Of a stretch of DNA of 64,000 nt, positions 9,402-22,990 are shown in pieces. The notes beneath the pieces are model-generated. The model saw only the letters and a program-made list of their open reading frames with translations, had not been told where the DNA came from and made no database searches. Positions within the stretch are counted from its first letter, which is position 1, and every line of letters begins with the position of its first letter. The position numbers were made by a program, and so were the translations under genes. Source of the stretch: Amblyornis subalaris (lineage: Eukaryota; Chordata; Aves; Passeriformes; Ptilonorhynchidae); the NCBI GenBank assembly GCA_018881555.1, contig JACAXG010000069.1, positions 1,054,001-1,118,000 on the forward strand, read 5' to 3'.

Positions 9402-12400
9402 TGACATTGTTACAGACTTGGATTGTCATGATTTTTAGGAGAGTTGTATGCATCCACTTTCTAAATCATGTTTTGTCTGGAAAAAAACAACCCACAGTTA
9501 AAAGCAGCATTACTTTCCAGCAACATGGGCAAAGTGGAGATTGATGATGTCTGTAACTAAGTTACGTTTTCTTGTGTATTACTTTGTGTATTCTCTTGAA
9601 ATTAATTCATAAGGAGTGAGAACTTGAAGACTTTGTGTTATTTGCAGCATGAGCTTTTTTGGAGGTTATTGACCCTGATTCTCTCTTCCTGAATATCTCC
9701 TATTTCCATATTTTCTATAGTGCAGAACTGCTGCCTCCACAGTGTGCCCATCAAAAGAAACTGCAGTATGTCATGGTCTGAAAACTTTACCAGAGCATGC
9801 TAGGTTTGGCCCTTCTCCCTCTGTCTTCCAGAGACTTCCAAATTTTCCCTTGAGGGAAACATTCTTTGGCAACTCTCTAACTAAACCTTGCTTTGTTTCC
9901 TGGGGTTTCAGGCCCCCTTCCTTAAGTTTTGCTCTACATGAATGAGTTATATTCCTAAGACTCTTGATAGATAATGGCCCGTTCCTACACCTACTCTTGG
10001 GTCTTTTCTAGGGTCTAGGTCATACCAGGTAGAAACATTTTCTTTTGGGTTCTTTTGATGGTTTTTCCATAACAACTTTGCACAATAATTATTTGTAAAA
10101 TCAGATTTGTGTGTTTAATAAAATGAATACAATTTTTTTTCAAATGATTTGACATTTTATGGAATTCTATTTATTTGTGTTTCAATTAACTTTGTTAACA
10201 ATGGCAAAGTTAGTAATGACATTTGGCAATCAAAACCCATTATGAAGTATTTGAACAATACAAGGTTAGTTAAGTTAAAGGAGATGTTGTGCAGAGCATT
10301 TCAAATTGAATTTGGATAGTGGCAAGCATCTGTGTGTTTGGAAATCTCTAAATTTCTGCCTGAAGGGTAAATTGAAGCTTATATAAACAAGAACTTGTGA
10401 TCTAATGTTTGGGCTTTTACTGACACAGACACAAAGACACACACAGATGCACACACATAAACCTCTATGGGAGGTTACAAAAGATAGAGGGGAAAAAGAG
10501 AGAAGAGTAGAGGAAGAGATGAGACATGTTAGCTGTCTATTTAATATTTTTCACTCATGTAATACAGTCTGGCAAGACATTTTCCACAGTTCCACCAAAT
10601 CAGACCTGTAAAAGCAATTATCTGTCATCATAACTTGGATCAAGCTTGAACTGCTGTGGTTCTGAAAAGCGTGACAAAGTTAATTGAAATCTAGGCAGTG
10701 AATAGTTTTCACTTCCTGAGATAAGGTGTGTTTTCAGGGGAAGTTTGTTGCTATGTTGGCTTTAGTTAACTGCTCTTAAGTCTCTTGTTAAAGGATTTGT
10801 GTTATTTCTGTGGGTGGATCATACTCTCATCCAATTATGACTTCAGGAGAGCCAAACTTTGTGTCATATGCTTTACTAGCCCATACTGGTTTGCACATTC
10901 CTTTCACTTCACAAGAAGATTTAAAAAAAAAAAAAAAAAGAGGCAAAAAATTTCTCTCTCAAGTGATTACAAACAGTACTTTGGAAGTATCAAATTCTAC
11001 TGAATGTTCATTTCATTCCAAAAATATCATTTTGGTGGCTTAGTGGTGTATTGTTTTAGTAACTACAATAAAATTGTTTAAAATCTGGCAAAAAAAAATA
11101 TTAGTTCTCAGCCTAGAAGCCAAATGTGATATATTTCTGTGTTCCCTTGGCTAGATATCTTCTAATCTCCTGATTGTAGAGCAGCATGCATTTGCTTTCA
11201 TGTTGTGTTACATCTTTTTTAAAGCAATCTCTGTATTTAAATGGCTTATTGTAAACAATTGAAATTCTGAAGGCATCCATGGCATTGGTATGAGTGCAAG
11301 CATGGTAAATATTGTATGGAAAGGAAACTGGAACTTTCTGAGTCCTTGGGGTATATTGAGTGCCTGATTTTCTATTTTTTTAGACCAGTTTTGCTCTAAA
11401 ATTATTTCAAGTTTTGGAACTTCTCTGTGGCAAGTTAGGAGAAATATCACATTTGCCTTTTCATTTTTGGGGAGGGTTATCTTAGATCTGATTGTTTTGA
11501 TACATAAAAATTTTTATTTTTCTCCTGTTGGCCCTTAGTTCTTGCTCTTGAGGCCTTTTCATTTCTCACAGAGAGCATTTTTTTAGTCACTTCGTAGAAA
11601 AAAATGTGCTGAAGAATTTATTAGATGTTACTAAAAAAACCGTTTTTTGAAAGCAGAACTAATATTTCAGTAAATTTTTCCAGGTAAGATATGCAAGTAA
11701 TATAGATAGGACCTGTGGCTCTAGAAACATTTTCCCAGTGAAAACATGACTAAGAGTTGAAAGAAGCCTTGGTTCTCCTGTCAAATCCCACATAACACAG
11801 AAGGCCAGAATAGCATTATGTAATAGTTGTATGAAGATTTCTTCTCAAAAACACTAAACCCCTTTATGGCAGCCTCCTGCAACTTCCATTTCATCTTCCC
11901 TCTGATCTCCAGCATTCCCCAAATATTTCTGAAGCAAGAAAGAAACCAAGAGTGAGGATGCCAAAGAGGACCACACCAGAATCTAATTTAGCAATTTTGA
12001 GCAGTTGTGAGGCTCCCAGGCGCACTGCAAGACATTACTGACATTACTACGTGAGGTTTAAATTTAATCTCACTGAAGTCACTGAGGTCCAAACCAACAC
12101 TGTGGAAGTTAGTTTAGCATTTAGGGACAGCAAAGGGCTTTAGACTGTACATAACAGGTTTCCATTACCTAATAATTTAACCAGAACATATTTCTGCATT
12201 TAATATTTCTTGTCAAATGAGCCTGCATGCTCCAGATCTACTCGGACTTGTTGGTCATTTAGGACTAATGCTTAGAACTGAGCATCCCCAAATTGATTCT
12301 GAGCCTGGGAATCCACTGGAATTGTACCTGAGGAAAATGAAAGCCTAGCATCTGAGCAGGTATCATTTGATAAGATGAGCAAAAGACATCTAACCCTGCA

Positions 12401-12725
12401 ATGGTAGTATTCTCCTTTCCCACTGCTCTGCCAAAAGCACTAATTTGATTATAACAATTCTAATAAAGCCCATTATAATGCAATGGAAATTTCCCAGGAC
12501 AGACTTCATTGCTAGAAATAGGCTAAATGATCCTTACTGGAAGTGTTCTCTCCCTATAAACTAGTTATATTGTCCGCCCTGCTTCTGGTGCAAGGTCTAA
12601 TTCTGGACATGCAAACAGCTTTCCAGTTTTCCCCCATTCTGTCTACCCTCTGGAAACTGTTGCATTTTTGAACACTGAAGCACACGCACTATGAAGTATT
12701 ACATTTCTCCTATCTGGCCTGCAGC
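9402..12725. other. Unique AT-rich sequence with simple repeats
   Basis: Contains a CA-rich patch (about 10425-10457), an A-run at 10922-10939 and an AATAAA at about 10116. A short inverted repeat AACTTTG/CAAAGTT sits at 10188-10211 around TTAACAATGG. No gene recognised. Confidence 0.4.
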
Positions 12726-12727
12726 CT

Positions 12728-12935
12728 ACCCCCTCAGGCAGTGAGCTCACTGGATCTCATAAGCCGTGGCAGGGTTAGGCTAGGTCAGAGAGTGCTGGAG
12801 AGGATCTCCAAGCAGAGGTTGGGTGCTGCAGGAATCGTGGGTGGCATTTCGGTAGGTGGCATCCTTGCCTTTAGAGTTCACCCCAAAATGCCACTGCTGG
12901 GTGATGGATGGATCCACACGAGCAACCCAGGTTCA
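12728..12935 (+). mobile_element. Ancient 5S rRNA-derived SINE remnant
   Basis: Positions 12743-12833 align by eye along almost the whole 3' two thirds of vertebrate 5S rRNA: GATCTC, then AAGC, GCAGGGT, GGC..GGT.AG, TG.TGG.AG and finally GGGTGCTGCAGG. That order and spacing match the 5S internal promoter region and 3' end. The continuation (GGTAGGTGGCATCCTTGCC at 12851-12869) resembles the body of 5S-headed SINEs (SINE3/DeuSINE class) recalled from reptiles. It is too diverged to be a functional 5S gene. The 102-codon frame here (12741-13049) is incidental. Confidence 0.6.
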
Positions 12936-15690
12936 GTGAAGGTCCATGAAGGTCACAAGCAGAGTGTCAAGTGTCCCCTCTATTTCACAGGGTTGGCATT
13001 AATGGCTGCTGGGCCCCACGTGGGCACCGGGCACTGTGTCCATCACTGACACATGCCACCAAGCAGTCCCTCTGTGGGAGATACATCATGTGTGCTTGGA
13101 CGTGACAAAGTCCATCTGCTCCATCATCTGCTACCTGCCACCTGACAAACAAAACCTCTTAAGGATCAGGGGAAAAGAAACCCAGGGCAGTTCTCCCTTG
13201 AGGATATTGGGACCTCGAAGGACCTGGGAGACACAACGCCAAGATTAAATCTGGCCTAAGAAATGAGATCCAACTGTTCAAAATCTCCCCAAAGTGTCAG
13301 GTGGATAAAACTTCTCTGACTTTCAGCACTTTCTGCAGCAATTTGGTTGTGCTGTTCTGCATCATCTGCAGCTCTGTTTTGTCTTCCCTTGAAAGGCCTA
13401 AAACTTTCTGACTGCTATAGACACTAAGAATATAAAACAGTGTCCCAAATCCAACTGTCAGCATTTTTTCCCCAAAAAATTAAACTAAGAGGGCTCTCTA
13501 ATCAATGGCCTTGCGGCTTTTTTTTTTCCTGTGGAGACCATTCACACAGTAAGAAAGAAATCACCTTCTGGAGCACTCGGTTCCTTTCCCTGAGATCTGT
13601 TGGGTATAGTGCAGTTCCCAAAACATTTGACTTCCCAGACCACCTGGGAGAGCCCCACAAACCACTGGTGGTCCATAGACCACAGTCTGAATGCTGTTCT
13701 GTTAGGCTACTGGTTAAAGAAAAGGAAATTAAATGCAGAAAGCTGTTAAAATGACATTGTGTGTGAGTCATGGCTCCACATTAGGTAATACTCATACAGA
13801 GCACTTGTCTTGTCCCCCAGGGTGAAAGCTCCCACCTTCTGTCTCTAGTCCCTGCCTCTTAGTAATAAATATCATATTTTCTTATTATAGAAATGAAAGA
13901 AATGCTAATGCTTTGTCTGAGAAACAATGAAGTGATAGAAATAGGAATGTAATGAGAGGCATACAACAAAATACAGCACTCATATATTTCCGCTACTGAC
14001 ATGCAAGGAATTCTTTAAATTTCCATTGAAGCCTGTTTAAATTAAATTTGTCAAAGAATCCTTCTTTTTCACATTCTCTCCTTCCAAAGTGCACCCTAGT
14101 GCAACAAGATTTTATTTCTTTATTGTTTCTTTATTTGTTTGTTAAATATTGGGCTGTAACAAGCTTGCTTCAGCCCTGCCTGCCAGCTGATGGGGTCATG
14201 CAGAGAAAGTGTCTAGCGGCCACAGGTTTGTGCAGTTCCCCGTCTGATTTTGAAGCCATTTTTTAATGAGGTAATTTTTATGATTGCAGACTGGCTTAGG
14301 CTTTAAGAAAATTGGCTCAGATCTGAGGAAAGACTCCTGTGCAAGAGCGGTCCATTACAGTTGCAGTCTATTATTATTCTTCTTTCATCAGATTACAAAT
14401 GTTGTCCCCTCAAATCCCAGATGTGAAGATGCATCACACAGAATACAATACAACCCTACAAGAGGATAACAGAAGAAGACTTTTTCCCTTGGCATTCTCC
14501 CACTTTCAGGTCCTGGACCCAGAATGTACTGCTAGTTTGTTGGGCTGTTTGTGACGTGGTCACATCTGTATCTGGATGTCTCAATTCAGATCCTGTTAAT
14601 GTGCATGGAGCAAGCAGAGCTCTGAATTAGGCTGATTCCTTCTGAGAAGCAATGGGACCAAGGCCTAGTTCTGCCACACTTGGGACCTGTGCCCCACACT
14701 GGGTGGGATGATCTTGTGCAACCCATAGCAAAGGAGGGGGGTCAGAACAATAGCTTTCTGCCAGCAGGGATATAAAAAAAATTGAAGTGTCAAAAATGTG
14801 GTTAGTGATGCACACAGGATTTTTGTCAGCCCTTTGTAGTGGTTGTGCTGGTGCTTCATTCCTAAGGCTATTAGTTACCCTCCCAATATTGCACTGGAGG
14901 TGTGGATAGACGAGGCAGGGCTGCCAAATCTCTCAGTTGCATGAGGCATACAGAGCTTGACATGCTGGCATGGAGGCTGGCAAGCAGCTGGCTGTGCTAT
15001 CACAACACAAGGATGATGGTCGCTGTCCTTCCTGCCTCAGGGCTGGGATCTTAGCCTGCCTTCCAAAAGAAAGGCAACATTTCTAACTTTTGTGGTTTCA
15101 GGTATCATTTTGTGAGAGCACGACATTCACTTTTTTAAAGTGTTCCCCTGCAAATCAACTACACTGACAACATTTCAGCAAGACCTGGCAGCATAAAGCC
15201 GGAAAGAAAGGAAGGAATGATGCAGACAGGACTCTCCAGAAAAGTTCATGCTAGGAGTGGCTGACATGTGAATTTTCCAGCTGGTATTTGTTGCCCATCT
15301 CTCCAGCAAGGGTTGCACATCACTCAGCTGATCCCAGGCTGTAGACCACCAACACCGTTCTTCTGTGGTGTGTGTGTATGTGTGAAGGGGCCACTTTGAG
15401 GGAATTTCCAGAAGTGTGTTGGCCACTTCTGTATTCTGGAATTGATATTCTGAGCTTAGATGGTGGGCTCATGGTATCAGCTGTCAATGACAACATATTG
15501 CACTAACAGTAATGATGGTGAAAGGAATAATTGTAGGTGATAATACTAAGGAACAGTACTTTTTCCAACAGAATTCTCAGAACCACTGCTCAGTATGTGG
15601 AGAATTTCACTATGCCTCCAACAAAGTGAACAGGATATGACCTAACCTTCCAGCAGTAATGCCAGAACATTTTCTTTGGTTACTTTTAGC
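12936..15690. other. Unique sequence, no recognised gene
   Basis: The frames at 13036-13248, 13440-13754 and 14284-14554 show no family features. Confidence 0.4.
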
Positions 15691-15692
15691 AG

Positions 15693-15717
15693 ATTTGCAT
15701 ATCAATGTAATGCAAAT
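15693..15717. promoter_or_regulatory. Palindromic pair of octamer (POU) motifs
   Basis: ATTTGCAT at 15693-15700 and its exact reverse complement ATGCAAAT at 15710-15717 are separated by nine bases. The octamer is the classic POU/OCT factor binding site. Two perfect copies in opposite orientation so close together are unlikely in random sequence and would suit an enhancer or conserved non-coding element. There is no evidence of activity. Confidence 0.35.
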
Positions 15718-15719
15718 GA

Positions 15720-18700
15720 AATGTCAAACTGCTGTTCACTGGCAGAGCTTTACTATTTACACTTGGAGAAAAGGTTCAGAAAGCAACTAATCTTGCACTT
15801 CCAATTTTTACTTTGATTAGGGATTTGAGACTTGTTAGTAATGTTAGAGGTAGTAAACAGAAAAATTATTAAGAAAGCACTTGAAAACTACTTCCAGAGC
15901 TTCTAACATAAAGAGTGAAACTTATGTCCCAGTCAGCTGGTGCAAAGTTAGCACAGAGCCTGCAAAATGGTTTTTTTCCCACAACCTTGGCTGCTGAGTT
16001 TCATTGGCTTCTACATGGAACACCAGCTTTAGACAAGGTGAGGTATCAGAGGGGGGTCGTCTGTGAAAGGACAGAGATCTGGCAGAGAATCCACAAAGCA
16101 TCCTTTCACAACAACCCAGATTGAATCCAAAGGCGAGGCTGAACAGACAGGGATGAAGACCCAGAGAAGGACCTTGTGTATCTCTGTGATCCAGCAATGT
16201 ATGCAGAGCAAAAACAAGAGGTGCTTCTGGTTGAAATTTGAAGGCCTGGCAAATTTATTTCCAAGTGAACATTCAGGAATGCCAGAATTCGGGTAATGGC
16301 CTCAACCTAGGCAAAGCCAAATATCACCAAACACCAGAGGTAAAGCTTCAGAAAAATGACTGTCATCTTAATTGGGGATATTATAGTGCGAGCAGAAACA
16401 CTATTAAATAATTCTGGCATTCGAGAAAGGGTTACAAATTGCATATGGACATAGCCCACAGCAAAACTATTTGATGGATATTTAGCACTTGTGAAGTCAG
16501 TTCCACAATCTCCCCCACCTTAGTACATGAAACTCTGGCCTATGGATGGTCTCGATTACTGTGGGAGCTAAATAAACATTTAGCCATAATAAATATGGAA
16601 TGGTGCAGCATTCCCTTGTTTGTTTCATGGAATACAAGGCATGATAGCACTTACTTATGACTTTCTTGTTTTATTATATGTCTCTGTTCACTCCATGCAC
16701 CTGGTGCCTTTTGATGATTCATTTTAATGTGTTCAACACATGCTCGTACACAGACTGAGATCACGATAAAAAAGTGCTGCAGTGTGAGTATCCAGGAATC
16801 TATGCCCAGTCAGTTGTTGACAATGACAGTGACAAATGCTGTCAATATTGTATAATGTCGGGGTGGGGGCAGCGGGGAACAGGAAAAAAGCGCTACCAGA
16901 AAATTCAGTCCTGGAAAATTCTGAAAAACACAGGTTTTCCAAAGGTTTGATGATATAAGCAAAAAGTCCCTCAAGCGCATATTTCCCTTGAAGAATGTAG
17001 ATGGTTTCAGTACTTACAGTCAAGCACACGCATATGTTCTGTGGTGATCCAAAGCTGTTACTGCTGAAAGTGTATGGCTTTATCTCAGTTACCCTTCTAC
17101 TATGATAATTTGTGTCAGATTTATGATTTACTCTAGAGTTATGACATACACCAGACTGTCATTCTTCATAACTGGGTAGCTGAAGTAATCTCCAAAATAT
17201 TTAACATCATACCTAGAATGTGTGTTGATGGCACTCAGTAAGTTTTGCTGAAATTTATGTAATTCCTTATAAGGGTATGTGGTACCTGGTACTGAAGAGG
17301 GATCCAGAGATGGAAAATAATAACTCCTGTTATTCCAAAGTATTAAAGGCTGTCTTTGGAGTGCATTCTCCGTCTTGTTTCTTTACCTTTAAGGGCACAG
17401 ATTACTTTTATTAGATAGGCAGACAGACAGAAAGACAGACAGATAGTTATGGCTAAAAGTACCACAACAGAAAAACAATGTTTTTCATTTAAATTGTTTT
17501 GCTTTTCAGTCAGCTTGTCTTACTCAAAAGCAACAGAAGACCCTTGACTTCATTTATATTTCAAAGCACAGTCACTCTTAGACATCTGTTTTGGTGGAAG
17601 TTTAAACTACTTTGCTGACTTTGTTACTTTATATAAATGTTTAAAGACAATTCAATAAAGTGCAATTTCTTTGAGACAGGTACTATCATGTCAGTTTGAG
17701 GTAATCATGGCCATGCCTGCTTACATGTTTTTAATGCCATTTGATAGGTGTCACTGACTTTTATGAAAATCTTTGAGGCACTTCCTTATAGACTGTGTTT
17801 GGAATTACTGTACATATCTCTTTCCTGGCCTCTGGCTGAATCTTACAATGTAAATAGGTTCATATGGCTGGCACAGAGAGGAATAAGGTGTGTATTACTA
17901 GAGCCAATACTTCAAAGGGGTATGCATGGTTTCAACCAAAATTAAGAACAGGAGAGCCCTGTGTAGACACTTCTCTTTTTTTTTTACTTTTCCTCTTCCT
18001 TTTTTCCTGGTTGTCTGTTTAAATGAAGAATGTCTGGGGTGAAGCTTTCCAAAGAATTATTTTGAATTATTTAAATAAAGTTATACGTTATCCTACTTGG
18101 ATGGGTTTTTTTCTTTTGAAATTGTTTGGTTTGAGGCATAACAGCTTAGAAAACAAATTAGGGATGTTAGAACTTCACAATAGATGTATTACTGCATTAT
18201 CAGCATGTTGAGCTGAGAAAAAGAAAAATGCCAGTACTTTTTATTAAAAAGGAAATAAAATTATTTTAAATATGGTCACCAGAAAAAAAAATCAACTATA
18301 TAAATGTTTTTTTAAAACATTGAAAAGTTGTATACAGTAAAACAACTAGTCTGGCAAATATACTATGCTGTTGGAGCAACCTATATTCATTAATATCTTA
18401 TTCACATTTAGAGGTAAGAACAGCAACTTAATTCATGATATAAAGTTAGTGCAACTTGTGATATAACTTTATACACTCTTAATGTCCTTAGGAGAGTTAA
18501 AATAAGTATTCTCTTATTTCATTTCAGGCTTGGAATGAAAACTATGCAAGAGAAAGTAATTTTTAAAATGCTTTCATTGCAGCCAAGGAGACACAACTGT
18601 TTGAAATGAGTTGCACTTGATCTCATTAGCCCTGAATTTGGTCTGTAAGCACCAGCATAAAGGACATGCCCCAAATGCTGCACAGCTATTTTGTGTTTCA

Positions 18701-19635
18701 ATCATAAATAGCCTCTTTTACTAGGGTCGGGCAAGAAAAAATATATCTCAGGTTAGAATGGACAGACTTCCAGTACAGGCTAGAGAGGAGCACCATACTT
18801 GTATGCAGAAATTACAGGAATTAAAATCTTTAAAACTTTCTTCTGTAGTTTATAGAAAATTATTTGATGCCACATCTGGTTTTTGGCCAGAGCTGTCCAT
18901 TTAATAGCTTTTTTCTTCTCTTTCCTTCCTTCAGCATGTATTTTGGGCACTGCTTCTGGGGTTATTCTCACAATATCAAATTACATTTTAAAGGAAGAAA
19001 AGAAGGATTTAAGATCTGAAGCCATGGCGGTTATGAGGAAGAAGCCCAGACACAACCTTTTTTTGGGGTATCTGTTCAGATGGAGGACAGTGGCCCTACA
19101 ACAGCTTTTGTCCTATACCCAGATGGGATGTGAACAATCCTAATCCCCTGCATGAATGCATACAGCATTTTATAACCAAGTTGTTCCAGGACCACTCAAC
19201 TTCTGCTACAACACACAACAGAGGAATGATGCACACTACCACCCAGACAGTAGCACCTTGTGTCTAAAAGCAATTTGTTGGACACAAATAATGCAACATT
19301 AATTTTATCTCACCAATAATACATCCTCTCATTCATACTTCTTGTAAAGAAAACAAAAAAAAAGCACCAAACTGGTTTTCCTCAATAGAATTTTGCATGA
19401 GACATGAAACCAAGTGAATAATAATTATGAAGTGACAAGAAAAATAATGATGCTATGCTTATATTTATAGAAGATGAAAATCCTAAAATACCATCTGCAA
19501 ATTGTGCATCATGCTACATCTGATACCTTTGGTCTTCCCTCAGAATATTAAGAAAATATGGTTACACCAGCTGAAAGCAAATGTTGCATTAATCTTCTTT
19601 ATGCTGTGGAAGAAAAATCATCATTGGTTGCATCC
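15720..19635. other. Unique AT-rich sequence
   Basis: Holds a short GACA-rich repeat (17415-17445). No frame has recognisable motifs. Confidence 0.4.
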
Positions 19636-19639
19636 TATA

Positions 19640-19715
19640 GATGTGATCCATAGTCTATTGAAGTCTATAGAAACCATTATACTATTTCAGTGAAGAGCTG
19701 GACTAGATCCAATAT
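19640..19715. mobile_element. Possible ancient amniote interspersed repeat
   Basis: 'gtctattgaagtctatagaa' ... 'ctggactagatcc' resembles an old hairpin-type repeat common in reptiles and birds, with core 'ttgaagtcaatgg' and 'ggatcaggcc'. It is heavily diverged. Confidence 0.3.
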
Positions 19716-22700
19716 TAGGTACTTTAAAAGAGTAATAAAGATGGAATTTGGTGGTGTGCTTAAGACAGAAAGGCATGAGAACCTGACCTACTCAATAATA
19801 AAGTAACTCTTCCTAATAATAATAAATAATTTAAATAACATTTGCCAAGACAAATTAGAAAGACACTATTGATGCAAACAGTGGGCAACATAATACACCC
19901 AAAGAAATAGTGTGGGAGGCCATTCATACCAAAGCTGATGCTGAACTTTAGTTCGAGTATCTTTGAAGAATTAGGAGCAAGCTAAGAAACATGTTATTTG
20001 AAAAAGTAAACTGCATCCATAGTTTTTTCTATCAGATACTCTAAAATACCATCTAAAATATTGTAAATCACTCTGTTGCCATCTAAGCAAAGACTGGTGA
20101 CCCTCACAATTTGCTAACATTGGATTCTGTTCCACCAAAGTATACGAAAATTTTGCTTTCAATATGGCCCACTCTGAAAAGGAGAAACCCCAGAATGATT
20201 AACATTATTGTGGGGTTTTTTTCCTCTTAGAATTGTAATTATTTTGTGGATTTCTTTTATTAAATTTTGACAATTTAAATTTTTCCATCAGTGTTCCCAT
20301 TAGTTCTTAACCCTCTGGTGTCCCTTCATTAGTCAGTAGCAGGGCAGTTTACTGCTGTTCTGAGTTAAACCTTGAACCATACTTTTAGCACCTGAGCTGA
20401 CTTGCTCTTGACAATGCTGTATATTTTTCTCCTCCACCTTAAACCAATTTTTCCTTCATGTTGTGCTGGGATATTAATGACTTTCTTTCTTCCAACAGCC
20501 TAATTAACTATTTATGGAATTTGTGTCCAGCTACCTGCATAGACACAGGATTGTGTTCCAGGTGGCTTAAACCTGAAGGTCCTGAACAGCTGGAGTAGCT
20601 TATTGGTGGACAGGGAATGCTAGACTTGGCTCTTTCATACTCCAGAACTGAATTTTTGTCGAGACATTGCCTGCCTTTTGAAGAGGTCTCTTCCCAAATG
20701 TGTATGCATCCTTCTCAATTTAAAGCACCAACACAAGATCAGTAAGACTTGTCTGATATTTAATGGATTTTACTACTGAATTTAATTACTTTGATTTACT
20801 TTAGTCTTAATTAAGAACATCACTAATCACTTGCGCTCAAACCACTGCAAAATCTTGACATGAATGAACTGTCCTCATCCAAACCCAGCCTTCTTTTCTG
20901 GGCAGGCAGGAGTGAGCTGGAAACGGGCCAGCCACAGGCATTCTCCCTGTGCGTGTGTCCTGCTGGTGCTGGTCACTGACTGTCCTGAGCTCTGCAAATC
21001 CGTGAAGCAATTCCAGCTGCACGTCCATTTTGGTAATTTTTCCACAGCCTGTGTACCTTCCCCCATTACCACAAACACTGTAGCCCCCCACTGCAGCCTT
21101 CCTGAAGTCCTCAGTCAGTTATATGCTTTGTCTCTGATCTCAGTGTGAACACTCTTAATTCCTGTCAGGAATCACCTTGGAGGGATTACTTAATGTTTAG
21201 CATCTTTATCCTTACAAAAGCACTGAACCATTCTAGCCAGAGAGGTTTGAAAGAGATAAAGAGAGAGAGAGAGAGAGAGAAATGCTTCACAAACATTTAA
21301 ATTGAAAATAACAACTTAAGAGTGGAAAAACTCAGTATAGACCTGGTTAGTATGCATCAATATAACAAACAGATGAAGCAAACTTGGAATCCAATAGGCA
21401 GATATTCAGTATTCACTTCTGATTGTTGTCTGTCAGGGACATACATCTAATTTTTCTGCTTTTCCAGCACATAGCATTCAAGAAAAAAGATCTGTTAAGT
21501 GATTATGTAGCTAAAATACCCATTTTCACATCTACTAATTAACATGATACTGCAGTCCTTTGGTCAAGTCTCTTTATAAGGTTTCTACAAACGTGCAGCA
21601 CAATATTGTATTGGATTGGATTAGCTTCTTTTCTCCTCATACTTGTAGAATTGTGTAAGAACTATATATAGGAATACTTTACTGTATGTAACTAGCTAAA
21701 AGCAGCAGAATTCCCACCCTACTCAAAGCAAGCCAATAATTGCAGCATTAGACTTGGCACAATAAAGAAGGCATGTAAAAACTTTTTCTAAAAATTTTTT
21801 TTTTAACAAGAGTTTCTTGTGGTAACTTAAAGTTTTTTTCCATCACACTTCTGCATGATAGATAAAATATCCCAGGACTTTGTTCTTAGCTGCAGATCTT
21901 TTAACCTTTACACTCAGAAATGCAGAGATTTTTCTTAAATTTCCAGTGACTGGGTATCTTATGTCACAATTACAGAGGTGCAGGTTGACATATGTACTTC
22001 AGCTCTCTGCCCATAGGGTATTGTTGATATCATGAGGAAAAGGCAGGTGTTTTGCACACTTTTACTGAAACTGCTTATAGTAGATTGGTCCAATTACAAA
22101 TGTTCTTCAACACCTGTTTTGTTAATGCTAGGGATTCAGTATCGAACATAACTTAAAGGTTTGTTTAAACTTCTCCTTTGTCTTCACACAAAGGAGAAAT
22201 CCTAGGCAACATAATTTGATCTTGGAGTTTTCTCTCATAAGCTTCTTGCTTATACTTCTTGATGAAAATAAATAAACAAACTTAAGTTTGCCTTCTGGTC
22301 CTTTTTAATTCTCTGTTTTGCACACAAGTTCATGTCTCTAACTGACACCTGAGGAGGTGATTCGCATTCCTGTGGAGGGCCAGAAAAATATAAATTCCTA
22401 TCCCCATCCTATGCGAACTGCAATAAGATACTTGAAGTCTATATCATATAGAGCTGTTCATCTTTGATTTGAGAAAATGTGTCAGGGATTCAGTGCTAAA
22501 CTGATGTCTTACAGCACTCATTACAATTGTGTACTGGAGGCACCATATCTCATCTGGATAAGGTGCAACACAGAGGTCTGGTCTATTCTGAAGTCATTAA
22601 GGGTCCATCTTTGAAAGAGAACTAAATGTTGGGCATTAAACTTAATGTGCCAGTTAACTCATAACGCTGGTGCTTCCAGAGGCACCCCCACATATACACA

Positions 22701-22855
22701 TGCTTTTAGAGCTCACATTTCAGTGCTTCTTTAAAAAAGCCATGGAACACCATAAGTGCTAAATATGATGGTTGCTATGATTAATAAAAAAATCTGATGT
22801 TCTTCCAGTTAAAAAGTTTATACAGAAATGTAAAATTTTCCACTTTTTTCTTTCA
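19716..22855. other. Unique sequence with simple repeats
   Basis: Contains a (GA)n tract at 21258-21281. A somewhat GC-richer patch at 20860-21150 is open on both strands, but no protein family is recognisable. Confidence 0.4.
21258..21281 (+). repeat. (GA)n microsatellite
   Basis: About eleven GA units. Confidence 0.9.
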
Positions 22856-22859
22856 TAGT

Positions 22860-22990
22860 GTTTGGGAGCCAAAGGGGACCATTAGATCATCTAGATTCAT
22901 CTCCTGTATGTCACAGGCCATTAACTTTCCCTCAGTTACCCTGTTTTAAGCCCAATAACATGTGTCTAAGTAAATCACGACTTGTATATG
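22860..22990 (-). mobile_element. Ancient CR1-like 3' tail
   Basis: 'ggggaccattagatcatcta' followed by 'ctcctgta...cacaggccattaac' and 'agcccaataac...tgtctaag' resembles the antisense 3' region of CR1 copies common in turtles and other reptiles. It belongs to an older subfamily than the bird-type CR1 elsewhere in the window and has no octamer tail left. Confidence 0.5.

Noticed and set aside
12743..12833. Possible 5S rRNA gene
   Set aside because: Too many substitutions and a continued SINE body; there is no T-run terminator at the expected 3' end.
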